From the NCBI GenBank assembly GCA_937902865.1, contig CALFNJ010000528.1, positions 1 to 10,416 of the forward strand: DNA of 10,416 bases, in the 5' to 3' direction. The notes beneath the pieces are model-generated. The model saw only the letters and a program-made list of their open reading frames with translations. It was not told the DNA's origin and did not search any database. Origin of the DNA: an uncultured Opitutaceae bacterium (lineage in GTDB: Bacteria > Verrucomicrobiota > Verrucomicrobiia > Opitutales > Opitutaceae). Shown here piece after piece: positions 1 through 5,935 of this stretch. The translations under genes were made by a program, and so were the position numbers. Within the stretch, counting starts at the first letter, position 1. Each line of letters opens with the position of its first letter.

Positions 1-1
1 C

Positions 2-379
2 GGCAACGTCGAGGCGTCGTTCTTCTCGGGCGACCAGCTCAAGATGATCGCCGATATCTCGCAGGCTTACGGCGTGCCTTTCACCGAGAACATCGGCAAG
101 ACGGCCGTCGCCTCGCTCATCGGTGCCCTCGCCCCGGACCTCCTGGCCCGCGGCACGTTCGGCGTCTTTTTCAAAACGCTCCCCGGCATCGGTTCCCTCA
201 TCAGCACGGTCGCGATGCCCGTGCTCGCCGGTGGTTGCACCTACGCGATCGGCCAGGTGTTCGTCCGCCACTACGAGTCGGGCGGCACGCTGCTGACGTT
301 CAACGCGAAAGATTTTCAGGCTGGTTTCACCGATGAAGTGAAGGCTGGCATGAAGAAAGTGGCCGCAGTCAAAATCTAA
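2..379 (+). CDS. DUF697 domain protein, C-terminal part (5' truncated by window)
   Basis: The frame is open from position 2, so the gene starts upstream; 125 residues are visible, ending at TAA 377-379. The fragment has the DUF697 pattern: a hydrophobic helix, an 'AYG-PF' turn, a small-residue helix (TAVASLIGALAPDLL), a 'LPGIGSLIS' glycine turn, a membrane-like helix ending 'YAIGQVFVRHYESGG', then a short charged tail. DUF697 is the membrane-associated domain of E. coli YcjF and often sits behind a P-loop GTPase domain; whether this protein has one cannot be seen. Its function is unknown. The end 'HYESGGTLLTFNAKDF' matches 'HYEAGGRFEDFKPEQL' in the second DUF697 protein at 1291-1719, so the two are diverged paralogues. 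A small membrane protein gene follows after 13 nt, probably in the same transcript, which ends at the terminator at 603-632. Confidence 0.75.
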   Translation, partial: GNVEASFFSGDQLKMIADISQAYGVPFTENIGKTAVASLIGALAPDLLARGTFGVFFKTLPGIGSLISTVAMPVLAGGCTYAIGQVFVRHYESGGTLLTFNAKDFQAGFTDEVKAGMKKVAAVKI

Positions 380-392
380 CCAAACTCATCCC

Positions 393-578
393 ATGCTCGT
401 CGTATCCCTCCTCTATATCGGTCTGTGCAGCCTCGTTGCCTACGTCGGCCGCGATCGTAAATTCGGTTTCTGGGGCTATCTGCTCGCCGCCCTCCTGCTC
501 GATCCGGTCATCGGCTTCCTGCTCGTGATCGCTTCCGACAAGCGCTCGGCCGCCCCGACGGTGGCCCCGGCCGCCTGA
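393..578 (+). CDS. Small two-helix membrane protein, 61 aa
   Basis: ATG 393 to TGA 576-578. Two hydrophobic segments, about residues 1-17 and 25-47, are separated by a basic, hydrophilic loop (GRDRKFG). The tail is short and rich in Ala, Pro and Thr. The pattern 'GR-RKFGFWGYLLAALLLDPVIGFLLVIASDK' resembles anonymous two-helix proteins found in many bacteria, for which I know no function. The 13-nt gap after the DUF697 gene and the strong terminator about 25 nt downstream suggest it is the last gene of the upstream operon and may accompany the DUF697 protein at the membrane. No clear Shine-Dalgarno motif precedes the start. The call rests on coding-like composition, the membrane pattern and operon position. 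Confidence 0.7.
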   Translation: MLVVSLLYIGLCSLVAYVGRDRKFGFWGYLLAALLLDPVIGFLLVIASDKRSAAPTVAPAA

Positions 579-602
579 TCCGCGTTTTCACGCTGATTTT
601 CG

Positions 603-632
603 AAGCCCGAAGGTTCGCCTTCGGGCTTTTTT
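603..632 (+). terminator. Intrinsic terminator with UUCG loop
   Basis: An 11-bp perfect stem (AAGCCCGAAGG at 603-613 with CCTTCGGGCTT at 618-628) encloses a TTCG tetraloop, and the T run continues to 632. It lies 25 nt after the small membrane protein gene and 92 nt before the ParA start, so it should end the upstream transcript and make parA depend on its own promoter between about 633 and 723. The left arm is A-rich rather than T-rich, so activity on the minus strand is less likely. Confidence 0.9.
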
Positions 633-723
633 ATTGGCGTCGGCGGCGACGCCCGTTTGCCTCGCAGCGTTCCGCTTCCGCTGCCGCCGCCCTTCGCCGG
701 CTCGGCGCGCGTTCACTCCCCCG

Positions 724-1287
724 ATGACAATCACCTTTTGCAATGGCAAGGGCGGCGCCGGCAAGACCACGCTCTCGATCCTGATGGGCTGCGCTCTCGC
801 CGATGTCGGACGCCGCGTCGCCTTCCTCGACCGCGATCCGCAGCAGACCGCGACGCGCTGGATCCGGGAGACCAAGCCTTCGATCGTCATCGCCGAGCCC
901 GGTGGCTCCTACGACGCCCTGATCATCGACACGCCGCCGCGGCTCGATTCGAGCCTGGTGCACGAGAGCCTCGCGCAGGCCGACAAGGTCATGCTCGTGA
1001 GCTCGCCTTCGCCGGCGGATCTCTGGACGTCGCAGGACACGGTCAGCGTCATCCGCGCGCACTACAAGAAGGACAAGGCCGCGCTGCTCTTCAACCAGGT
1101 GCAGCGCCAGACGCTCCTCGCCCGCGAGCTCACGCCGCTGGCCGAGCGCATCGGCCTGCCAGCGCTCAATCACCAGATCGCGCGCCGCCAGTGCTACCAG
1201 CACGCGATGGTCCTCGGCTGGAAGGCGCTCGACGGTCCGGCGCGCGAGGAAATCCTCCAGGTCGCGCTCGAGCTCACCACCTTCTGA
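724..1287 (+). CDS. Compact orphan ParA/MinD-type ATPase, 187 aa
   Basis: ATPase of the ParA/MinD superfamily; such proteins position plasmids, chromosomes or protein complexes through nucleotide-dependent dimerisation. From ATG 724 it has a deviant Walker A with signature lysine (KGGAGKTT, K9 and K14), the A' motif 'FLDRDPQQTATRW' (residues 34-46) and Walker B 'YDALIIDTPP' (63-72). The protein is at the small end of the family: the stretch between the A' and B motifs is only about 16 residues, and there is no N-terminal DNA-binding extension. The frame is open upstream to a TTG at 634, but the added residues are low-complexity and follow the terminator, so ATG 724 is preferred. No ParB or other partner gene is in the window. 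The next gene, a DUF697 protein, begins 3 nt after the stop, so the two are probably translated together and may act together. Partner and cargo are unknown. Confidence 0.88.
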   Translation: MTITFCNGKGGAGKTTLSILMGCALADVGRRVAFLDRDPQQTATRWIRETKPSIVIAEPGGSYDALIIDTPPRLDSSLVHESLAQADKVMLVSSPSPADLWTSQDTVSVIRAHYKKDKAALLFNQVQRQTLLARELTPLAERIGLPALNHQIARRQCYQHAMVLGWKALDGPAREEILQVALELTTF

Positions 1288-1290
1288 GCC

Positions 1291-1719
1291 ATGGCCGCCG
1301 CCGCGCCCGTCTCCGGTCATGATTCCCGTCGCGCCGCCGCGATGGAGATCGTGCGGATCCACACCGGGCTGTGCGTCGCCGCGCATTTCATCCCGGCGCC
1401 CGGGCTCAGCAGCGTCTTCATCGCGGGCATTCACCTGCAGATGCTCGAGACGCTCGCCCGCCACTACGGCTCGCCGTTCGACCGCCGCCAGGCCAGCCCG
1501 GTGCTGCAGGCGTTCGCCCTCGGCGCCACGCACGGCCTCGTCACCAAGCTGCCCGTCTTCGGCTCCTGGCTGAAAATCGCGGTGTGGCCGGCGCTGCTCG
1601 CGACCTACACGCACCAAGTCGGGAAATCTTATGTGGACCACTACGAAGCGGGCGGCCGGTTCGAGGACTTCAAACCCGAGCAGCTCGCCCGCGCGCCCCT
1701 CGTGGCCGTGCCGGTTTAA
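1291..1719 (+). CDS. DUF697-like protein, 142 aa, paralogue of the protein at 2-379
   Basis: Complete gene, ATG 1291 to TAA 1717-1719; an internal ATG at 1342 is an alternative start. After a low-complexity N-terminus it shows the DUF697 layout: 'EIVRIHTGLCVAAHFIPAPGLSSVFIAGIHLQML' (helix, 'IPAPG' turn, membrane-like helix), the 'RHYGSPF' turn, a small-residue helix, a 'LPVFGSW' turn, another hydrophobic helix, and 'GKSYVDHYEAGGRFEDF'. The last parts match the partial protein at the left edge ('AYGVPF', 'LPGIGS', 'VFVRHYESGG'). No GTPase motif is present, so this is a stand-alone domain. It starts 3 nt after the ParA stop and its last 89 nt overlap the annotated cyclase frame, so the three genes are probably one operon. 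A role as membrane anchor or partner of the ParA ATPase is inference from position only. Confidence 0.75.
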   Translation: MAAAAPVSGHDSRRAAAMEIVRIHTGLCVAAHFIPAPGLSSVFIAGIHLQMLETLARHYGSPFDRRQASPVLQAFALGATHGLVTKLPVFGSWLKIAVWPALLATYTHQVGKSYVDHYEAGGRFEDFKPEQLARAPLVAVPV

Positions 1720-3700
1720 GGTTCTGCTTTCCGTCGTCGCGCTGCTCGCCGCCTGGTGCGGGAGCGGCGGAAGCGTGTTCGCCGCTGAGTCGACGGCGAC
1801 GCCCGCGACGCCCTCGCCTTCGCTCTGGAAACTGCCCGCCAATCTCGAGGCGGGCACCGTGGTCAATCCGGGCAACTGGCGCTGGCACGGCGGCGATGAT
1901 CCGGCGTGGAGCTCGGCCGACTTCGACGATTCCAGCTGGGTGGCCGGCTCGCCGGATGAAATTCCCCGGCAGTGGTCGAGCGGTCCGTGGACCGGACGCG
2001 GCTGGTTCCGCCTCCGGCTCGATGCCTCGGCGCTGCCGGCGACGACGCCCCTCACTTTCGACCTCGAGCCGTGCGGCGCAGCGGAAATTTTCCTCGATGG
2101 ACGCCGCGTGGCGCAGATCGGCAAGGTCGGCGACAGCTTCGCCACCGAAGAGGCGGTGCGGCGCAACGAGATTGCGCCGCTGCTGCTGATCACTCCCGGA
2201 ACGCATCTGCTGGCGGTGCGCTACTCCAATTTCTACGGCCTGCCCGCGAGCCGGATCGACCCGCGCGCGGGCGGCTTCACCCTCCGCGTGGCGCCGCCGG
2301 CCGAGTGGATGCGCGATGAGCTCCAGGGCGAGCGCCAGACCTACGGGCAGTTGATGTTCTTCATCGCCGTGCCGCTGCTCCTGGCCGCGCTGCATTTCGC
2401 GCTGTTCATCTTCGCGCCGCGCATGCGCGAGAGCCTGTACTGTGCACTGTTTCTCTGTGCCCTGAGTGCAATGACGTTCACGCGGCTCGAGCTGGAACGC
2501 GTGCGCACGGTGTCCGATTACCTCGTCACACACCGCTTCTTCCTGATCGCGATCGTGACGTTCTCCCTGCTCTGCCTGCTCACGACCTACCGCACCTTCG
2601 CGCAGCCCAAGCGACTCGCGTTCAAGGTCGCGTCCGTTCTCGGCGTGATCCTGCTCGTCTGGCCGCTCTTCGACGAAAGCCTGCTCATCTTCCGGGTCTG
2701 CGTCGCCTTCGGCTTCATCGTGAGCATGGAGGCGGTGCGGGTCACCGCGCTCGCCGTCCGGCGCGGTCACGCCGGCTCCGCGCTCGTGCTCGGCGGCCTG
2801 GTGCTCTTCGGCCTCGCGGTGCTCTACAACGCCCTGCGCGTGTTCGGCTGGGTGCCGGAACAGGAGTATTCCACGTACACGATGAATTTCGGCATCCTCG
2901 CGGCGGCGCTGGGACTGTCGCTGTTCATCGCGCGCAACTACGCCCTCACCGCCCAGCGGCTCGTGGCGGAGGAACGCGAGAAGCAGGCTCTGATCGCCGC
3001 GCAGAAGGACCGGCTCGAGATCGAGGTGCGCGAGCGCACGAAGGAACTCGCGGCGGAGAAAACGGAGTCGGAAAACCTGCTGCACAACATCCTGCCGCGC
3101 GAGATTGCCGCCGAGCTGAAGCAGAAAGGCGCTTCCACGCCGCGGCGTTTCGAGGAGGTGACGATTTTGTTCAGCGACTTCAGCGGATTCACATCGACCG
3201 TGTCAGCGATTCCCGCCCACCGGCTGATTCGCGAGCTCGACGACATCTTCCGCGGCTTCGACGAAATCATGGACCGGGAAGGGCTCGAGAAGATCAAGAC
3301 CATCGGCGACGCCTACATGGCCGCCGGCGGCCTTTCCGGGTCGAGCTCGGGTTCCGGCTCCGACCATGCACGCCGCTGCGTGCGCGCCGCGCTGGCGATG
3401 CAGGAGGCGATCAAGGTCCGCAACGAGCAGGCGGCGATCAAGTGGCACATGCGCATCGGCCTCCACGCGGGACCGCTGGTCGCGGGCGTGGTCGGGAAGC
3501 GCAAGTTCACCTTCGACGTGTTCGGCGACACCGTGAACCTCGCGAGCCGGATGGAAACGTCGGCCACGCCCGGCGAGATCAATCTCTCCGCCTACACCTA
3601 CGATCTCGTCCGCGACGAGTTCGACTGCGAGTACCGCGGCAAGCTCGAGATCAAGGGCAAGGGCGCGCTCGATCTGTATACGGTGCGCGGACGGAAGTAG
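1631..3700 (+). CDS. Membrane class IIIa adenylate cyclase with sensor-type N-terminus
   Basis: Makes cAMP from ATP; predicted inner-membrane protein with an external sensor domain. Layout from ATG 1631 (689 aa): export signal about residues 29-51 (VFA-AES cleavage); a beta-sandwich like the galactose-binding/7TMR-DISM extracellular domain, about 75-222 ('WRWHGGDDPAWSSADFDDSSW', 'GWFRLRLD', 'AEIFLDGRRVAQIG'); about seven membrane helices, 238-435; a coiled-coil linker, 440-500, with 'LLHNILPREIAAELK'; and the cyclase domain, 505-685. The catalytic set is complete: metal Asp516 and Asp560, adenine-selecting Lys556 and Asp629, transition-state Asn636 and Arg640. This predicts an active homodimer making cAMP, not cGMP. 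ATG 1631 is the only standard start before the signal peptide. It gives an unusual 28-residue basic leader and an 89-nt overlap with the DUF697 gene; a CTG at 1724 would fit a normal signal peptide. The stop codon TAG is part of the GTAG foot of a repeat. Confidence 0.92.
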   Translation: MWTTTKRAAGSRTSNPSSSPARPSWPCRFKVLLSVVALLAAWCGSGGSVFAAESTATPATPSPSLWKLPANLEAGTVVNPGNWRWHGGDDPAWSSADFDDSSWVAGSPDEIPRQWSSGPWTGRGWFRLRLDASALPATTPLTFDLEPCGAAEIFLDGRRVAQIGKVGDSFATEEAVRRNEIAPLLLITPGTHLLAVRYSNFYGLPASRIDPRAGGFTLRVAPPAEWMRDELQGERQTYGQLMFFIAVPLLLAALHFALFIFAPRMRESLYCALFLCALSAMTFTRLELERVRTVSDYLVTHRFFLIAIVTFSLLCLLTTYRTFAQPKRLAFKVASVLGVILLVWPLFDESLLIFRVCVAFGFIVSMEAVRVTALAVRRGHAGSALVLGGLVLFGLAVLYNALRVFGWVPEQEYSTYTMNFGILAAALGLSLFIARNYALTAQRLVAEEREKQALIAAQKDRLEIEVRERTKELAAEKTESENLLHNILPREIAAELKQKGASTPRRFEEVTILFSDFSGFTSTVSAIPAHRLIRELDDIFRGFDEIMDREGLEKIKTIGDAYMAAGGLSGSSSGSGSDHARRCVRAALAMQEAIKVRNEQAAIKWHMRIGLHAGPLVAGVVGKRKFTFDVFGDTVNLASRMETSATPGEINLSAYTYDLVRDEFDCEYRGKLEIKGKGALDLYTVRGRK

Positions 3701-3720
3701 GGGCGCTCCTTGGGGCGCCC
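3697..3720 (+). repeat. REP-like hairpin at the cyclase stop codon
   Basis: GTAG (3697-3700) is followed directly by a hairpin: GGGCGCTCC (3701-3709), loop TT, GGGGCGCCC (3712-3720), with one T:G wobble. The TAG of GTAG is the stop codon of the cyclase. It belongs to the same family as the inverted element at 4271-4294 and the degenerate copy at 8361-8385. Confidence 0.75.
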
Positions 3721-3735
3721 GCTTCGGCGATCGCA

Positions 3736-3766
3736 AAACGGGATGTGCATAGAGCACGCCCCGTTT
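3736..3766. repeat. Imperfect hairpin downstream of cyclase
   Basis: AAACGGGATGTGC (3736-3748) pairs with GCACGCCCCGTTT (3754-3766) at 11 of 13 positions around a 5-nt loop. No T run follows, so a terminator role for the cyclase transcript is only possible. It has no GTAG foot and so is not one of the REP-like elements. Confidence 0.5.
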
Positions 3767-3804
3767 CCCTTCGTCACCTTCTCGTGATCGAAGCTCAATT
3801 TTTT

Positions 3805-3936
3805 GAACACGGAGGACGCGGAGGGGAAGGGAGGGCGCGGAATTCGGATGGGCGGAAGCGGTCGGAACGCGGCGCCGGCGAAATAAGCAGGAATCGTCCT
3901 CTGTGACCTCCCTTCCCCTCCGCGTCCTCCGTGTTC
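3805..3936. repeat. Perfect 30-bp inverted repeat with 72-nt loop
   Basis: Positions 3805-3834 are the exact reverse complement of 3907-3936. The arm is purine-rich with an internal period of 9 (ACACGGAGG then ACGCGGAGG). The 72-nt centre (3835-3906) shows no convincing reading frame. It resembles the purine-rich tandem-unit hairpins seen between genes in Verrucomicrobiota and Planctomycetota, and is related in style to the hairpin at 8475-8545. Perfect arms suggest recent origin or continuing correction. Confidence 0.85.
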
Positions 3937-3939
3937 CAG

Positions 3940-3965
3940 GTAGGGCGCGTTATCTCCAACGCGCC
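3940..3965 (+). repeat. REP-like hairpin, GTAG foot
   Basis: GTAG (3940-3943) is followed at once by GGCGCGTT (3944-3951), a 6-nt loop and AACGCGCC (3958-3965), an 8-bp perfect stem. It begins 3 nt after the large inverted repeat ends, so the two elements abut. Confidence 0.75.
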
Positions 3966-4042
3966 GAGCACGCCTGAACAACGGCGGGGCCCGGTTGGTC
4001 GTGTTAAAAGGCCCCATTTTGCGCTGTGCAGCGCGCTGTCAG

Positions 4043-4080
4043 TTGAACGTTCAACGTTGAAGGTTGGACGTTGAACGTTG
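4043..4080. repeat. GTTGAACG-type palindromic tandem repeat
   Basis: GTTGAACGTTCAAC at 4043-4056 is a perfect 14-bp palindrome. It continues into degenerate direct repeats of the same unit (ACGTTGAA, GGTTGGACGTTGAACGTTG) up to 4080. It could be an operator, but no gene starts nearby: both flanking genes end towards it. An intergenic repeat is therefore more likely than a regulatory site. Confidence 0.65.
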
Positions 4081-4098
4081 GGTCGTGTCCGCCTCGAA

Positions 4099-4153
4099 GG
4101 TAGGGCGAACCGTCCCGGTGAGCCACGGCTCGGCGGGGACGCCTCGCCCTACC
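4099..4153. repeat. Paired inverted REP-like element, copy 1
   Basis: The element is bounded by GGTAGGGCGA and TCGCCCTACC. Each half is a hairpin of its own. The left half is GTAG then GGC-GA-ACC, loop GTCCC, GGT-GA-GCC (4100-4124). The right half, read on the minus strand, is GTAG then GGC-GA-GGC, loop GTCCCC, GCC-GA-GCC (4152-4127). The inner stem ACC/GGT of the left half is GGC/GCC in the right half, so pairing is kept by compensating changes. Other copies are at 5702-5763 and 7620-7680, with a left half at 8314-8338. Confidence 0.85.
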
Positions 4154-4199
4154 AATTAGGGCACGACCGGCCGGCTAAAGAGAGTGACGGCGCCGAACC

Positions 4200-4224
4200 G
4201 GACGGGCGGGCCGCCCGTCCCTAC
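4200..4224 (-). repeat. REP-like hairpin, GTAG foot on minus strand
   Basis: GGACGGGCGG (4200-4209) and CCGCCCGTCC (4211-4220) pair perfectly around a single central base, and CTAC (4221-4224) follows, which is GTAG at the 5' foot on the minus strand. The element is unrelated in sequence to its neighbours but has the same GTAG-plus-stem layout. Confidence 0.75.
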
Positions 4225-4270
4225 CTTCCGATCTTTCGCGGCGGTTCGAAGGTAAGAGCGCGCGCAAAAC

Positions 4271-4294
4271 GGGCGTCCCAAGGGACGCCCCTAC
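4271..4294 (-). repeat. REP-like hairpin, GTAG foot on minus strand
   Basis: GGGCGTCCC (4271-4279), loop AA, GGGACGCCC (4282-4290), then CTAC (4291-4294). On the minus strand this reads GTAG followed by a 9-bp perfect stem. It is the same family as the element at 3697-3720, in the opposite orientation. Confidence 0.75.
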
Positions 4295-4297
4295 ACT

Positions 4298-4327
4298 AAA
4301 ACAGAAGGGCGGCCGGATGGCCGCCCT
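4298..4327 (-). terminator. Probable terminator of the DUF481 gene
   Basis: AGGGCGGCC (4306-4314), loop GGAT, GGCCGCCCT (4319-4327) form a 9-bp perfect stem. Reading on the minus strand, the stem is followed by TTCTGTTTT, a broken T tract. It lies about 45 nt beyond the DUF481 stop codon, and the REP-like hairpin at 4329-4352 sits between them. Confidence 0.65.
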
Positions 4328-4328
4328 C

Positions 4329-4352
4329 GTAGCAGCGGCCGTGAGGCCGCTG
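4329..4352 (+). repeat. REP-like hairpin, GTAG foot
   Basis: GTAG (4329-4332) is followed directly by CAGCGGCC (4333-4340), loop GTGA, GGCCGCTG (4345-4352), an 8-bp perfect stem. It lies between the stop codon of the DUF481 gene (4374) and that gene's probable terminator. Confidence 0.7.
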
Positions 4353-4373
4353 GGTTTGCGGAATCAGCTCCGC

Positions 4374-5480
4374 TCAGAAGTTGAACTCGATGCCCGTCGT
4401 GAGCTGGATCTGGTCCTTCTTCGCCGGACGCAGCGCGGCGACGTCCGCAGGCGCCATGCCGGCGGCGAGCAGGCTGCTCGCCACGGTCGGCGATAGCGGC
4501 CCGAGCGTATTGTCGTAGGTGTAGGTCAGGCCGACGTTGAGCGAGATGTGCTCGGACAGCGCGGAGTTGATCCCGAGGTAGGAGTTGATTCCCCAGACGT
4601 CGGTGTCGACGACGCCGACGCGGTACTTGAAGCGCTCCTGGAGCGAGACGCGCTCATTGAAGGCGAAGTCCAGATTCTCGAGGAAGCCGGCGGAGAAGAT
4701 CCACTTGTCGTCGAAGCGCGTGCCCTTCGACTCGTTCACTTCGGAGATGCCAGGGATGACGTCGAGCTTGGTACGATCGGTGTCCATCAGCTTGAAGCCG
4801 TAGCCGGCGACCTGCTCGAACGAATGGTCGATGAGCGCGATGTGGTCGACCTTGTAGGTCGAGCGGGCGAGGACGTAGGTCTTCGGGCTGAGGATATGCG
4901 TGTAGGTGAACTCGCCGTTCCAGTTGTCGACCACCTTGCCGGCGGGCTCGTAGTCAGCGTAGCCGTAGGAGCCGGTCAGCGTGATCGCCTCGGTGGGCGA
5001 GGCGCGGAGGATCATGCCGTTGATCTGGACGGTCTGCTGCTTGCCGGAGAGGCCGAGCGAGCGGCCTTCGAGACCGGTCGCGGTGCCGGCGGCACCGGGG
5101 ATCGGGCCCTGCACGTAGGCGGCGGAGTTGTAGGAGCCGTTGATGGAGAGGGAGCGCTTCCAGGTCACCTTGTTCGGATCGGTCTTCGGCACCGCGCCGG
5201 GCGCGCCGCTCGGGGCGACGACGACGGGCGGCGTAGCGGCCGTGCTCGGAGCAGGCGTGGCGGCCTCGGCCGGCGTCTCGGTCGTGGCCAGCGCGGTGGC
5301 GTCCACCACGACCTGGCCGAGCAGGTCGGCATTGATGTAAACCTTGCCGCCCTCCTGTTTCTCGATCGAACCGACGATTTTCGTCCCGTTCTTCAGTTCG
5401 ATGATGTGCGACTCGGCCGCACGCCCAGGCGAAGCGACCGCAAGAGCGGCCAATAAGAGGAAGCTGGTGGAGATACGCAT
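4374..5480 (-). CDS. DUF481-type outer-membrane protein, 368 aa
   Basis: Predicted exported outer-membrane beta-barrel. From the ATG at 5480 a clear signal peptide (MRISTSFLLLAALAVASPGRAA, cut near residue 22) is followed by a short beta domain, 'HIIELKNGTKIVGSIEKQEGGKVYINADLLGQVVVDATAL' (about 25-64), the N-terminal module typical of DUF481 proteins. An Ala/Pro/Thr-rich linker (65-100) comes next, then about 260 residues of alternating strands ('SLSINGSYNSAA', 'TVQINGMILRAS', 'ITLTGSYGYADY', 'ERFKYRVGV', 'ISLNVGLTYTYDN') ending 'TGIEFNF', an aromatic C-terminus expected for barrel assembly. DUF481 includes E. coli YdiY, described as salt-induced; the role here is unknown. The frame continues upstream of 5480 into the repeat at 5576-5763, but the signal peptide fixes the start. 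The gene is divergent from the esterase gene and convergent with the cyclase gene. No convincing promoter was found in 5481-5575. Confidence 0.85.
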   Translation of the reverse strand: MRISTSFLLLAALAVASPGRAAESHIIELKNGTKIVGSIEKQEGGKVYINADLLGQVVVDATALATTETPAEAATPAPSTAATPPVVVAPSGAPGAVPKTDPNKVTWKRSLSINGSYNSAAYVQGPIPGAAGTATGLEGRSLGLSGKQQTVQINGMILRASPTEAITLTGSYGYADYEPAGKVVDNWNGEFTYTHILSPKTYVLARSTYKVDHIALIDHSFEQVAGYGFKLMDTDRTKLDVIPGISEVNESKGTRFDDKWIFSAGFLENLDFAFNERVSLQERFKYRVGVVDTDVWGINSYLGINSALSEHISLNVGLTYTYDNTLGPLSPTVASSLLAAGMAPADVAALRPAKKDQIQLTTGIEFNF

Positions 5481-5575
5481 AGCGCGGTCATCTCGTCCGT
5501 GGCTGAACTGGCTGGCAACCCCAAACGATTGCCCCGGCCCGCTTAAGGAAAAAAGGCGATCCGGGTGAGGTGAAT

Positions 5576-5763
5576 TTATCTGGAAATCAGGAAGGCAGGA
5601 GCGGAAGACGCGGACGGCGATCCCCAATCTCGATCCGACTAAGCGCGAAGACGCCAAGACGCGAAGTAGTGCGGGTCTCCGACCCGCTGTTTGGAGGCTT
5701 TGGTAGGGCGAACCGTCCCCGGTGAGCCGTGGACTCGGCTCGGTGGGGACGCCTCGCCCTACC
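5576..5763 (+). repeat. Composite repeat, left copy (flanks the esterase gene)
   Basis: This 188-bp block is nearly the same as 7500-7680, in the same orientation. Parts in order: 'TTATCTGGAAATCAGGAAGG' and similar sequence; a purine-rich period-8 stretch (GCGAAGAC GCCAAGAC GCGAAG, about 5643-5665); GTAG (5666-5669) and, one base later, the hairpin GCGGGTC-TCC-GACCCGC (5671-5687); a short GTTTGGAGGC linker; and a paired REP-like element (5702-5763). It shows no coding evidence, although open frames run through it. It fills most of the space between the divergent DUF481 and esterase genes, so promoters for both must lie beside it or within it. Confidence 0.85.
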
Positions 5764-5794
5764 TTGGGATCGGAGCTGCCGACCAAAATGGGGA

Positions 5795-5816
5795 CGCGAC
5801 CTCCCGGTCGCGTTTT
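5795..5816 (+). repeat. Hairpin with T run upstream of esterase
   Basis: CGCGACC (5795-5801), loop TCCC, GGTCGCG (5806-5812), then TTTT (5813-5816). This is terminator-like on the plus strand and would stop transcripts entering from the repeat before they reach the esterase gene at 5936. The 7-bp stem and short T run make this uncertain; it may be another dispersed repeat. The rest of 5817-5935 shows no gene and no clear promoter. Confidence 0.5.
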
Positions 5817-5935
5817 CGAACCGCGTTGACCGTCGGTTCATCGGCGCCAAGCGTCCGGGCGCGCTGCGGTTGGCCGCGCGCTTCCCCCACCCCCACGCCG
5901 GCCGTGCTTCGCGGACGGCGAAAACCCCCGCTCCC

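Noticed and set aside
634..723. TTG start extending ParA by 30 residues
   Set aside because: The added residues are low-complexity, begin at the edge of the terminator's T run, and the ParA fold begins at the ATG at 724.
1721..1790. Lipoprotein signal in the cyclase N-terminus (LLAAWC)
   Set aside because: The residue before Cys is Trp, which does not fit a lipobox, and a normal signal peptidase I site (VFA-AES) follows.
631..2193. Long minus-strand open frame (520 codons) opposite ParA and the DUF697 gene
   Set aside because: Low-complexity, Arg/Glu/His-rich translation with no domain; it is the antisense shadow of high-GC genes that have clear motifs on the plus strand.
1670..3085. Long minus-strand open frame opposite the cyclase
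   Set aside because: Composition typical of an antisense shadow (Glu, Arg, Gln, His), while the plus strand has a full cyclase.
3697..4373. CRISPR array in the repeat-rich interval
   Set aside because: The repeats are hairpins of different sequence and spacing, with no regular direct repeat and spacer pattern and no cas genes.
5481..5786. Upstream extension of the DUF481 frame to 5786
   Set aside because: It would run through the composite repeat; the signal peptide begins at the ATG at 5480.
5729..5935. Upstream extension of the esterase frame through the repeat
   Set aside because: The extension lies in a dispersed repeat and hairpin; a signal peptide begins at 5936.
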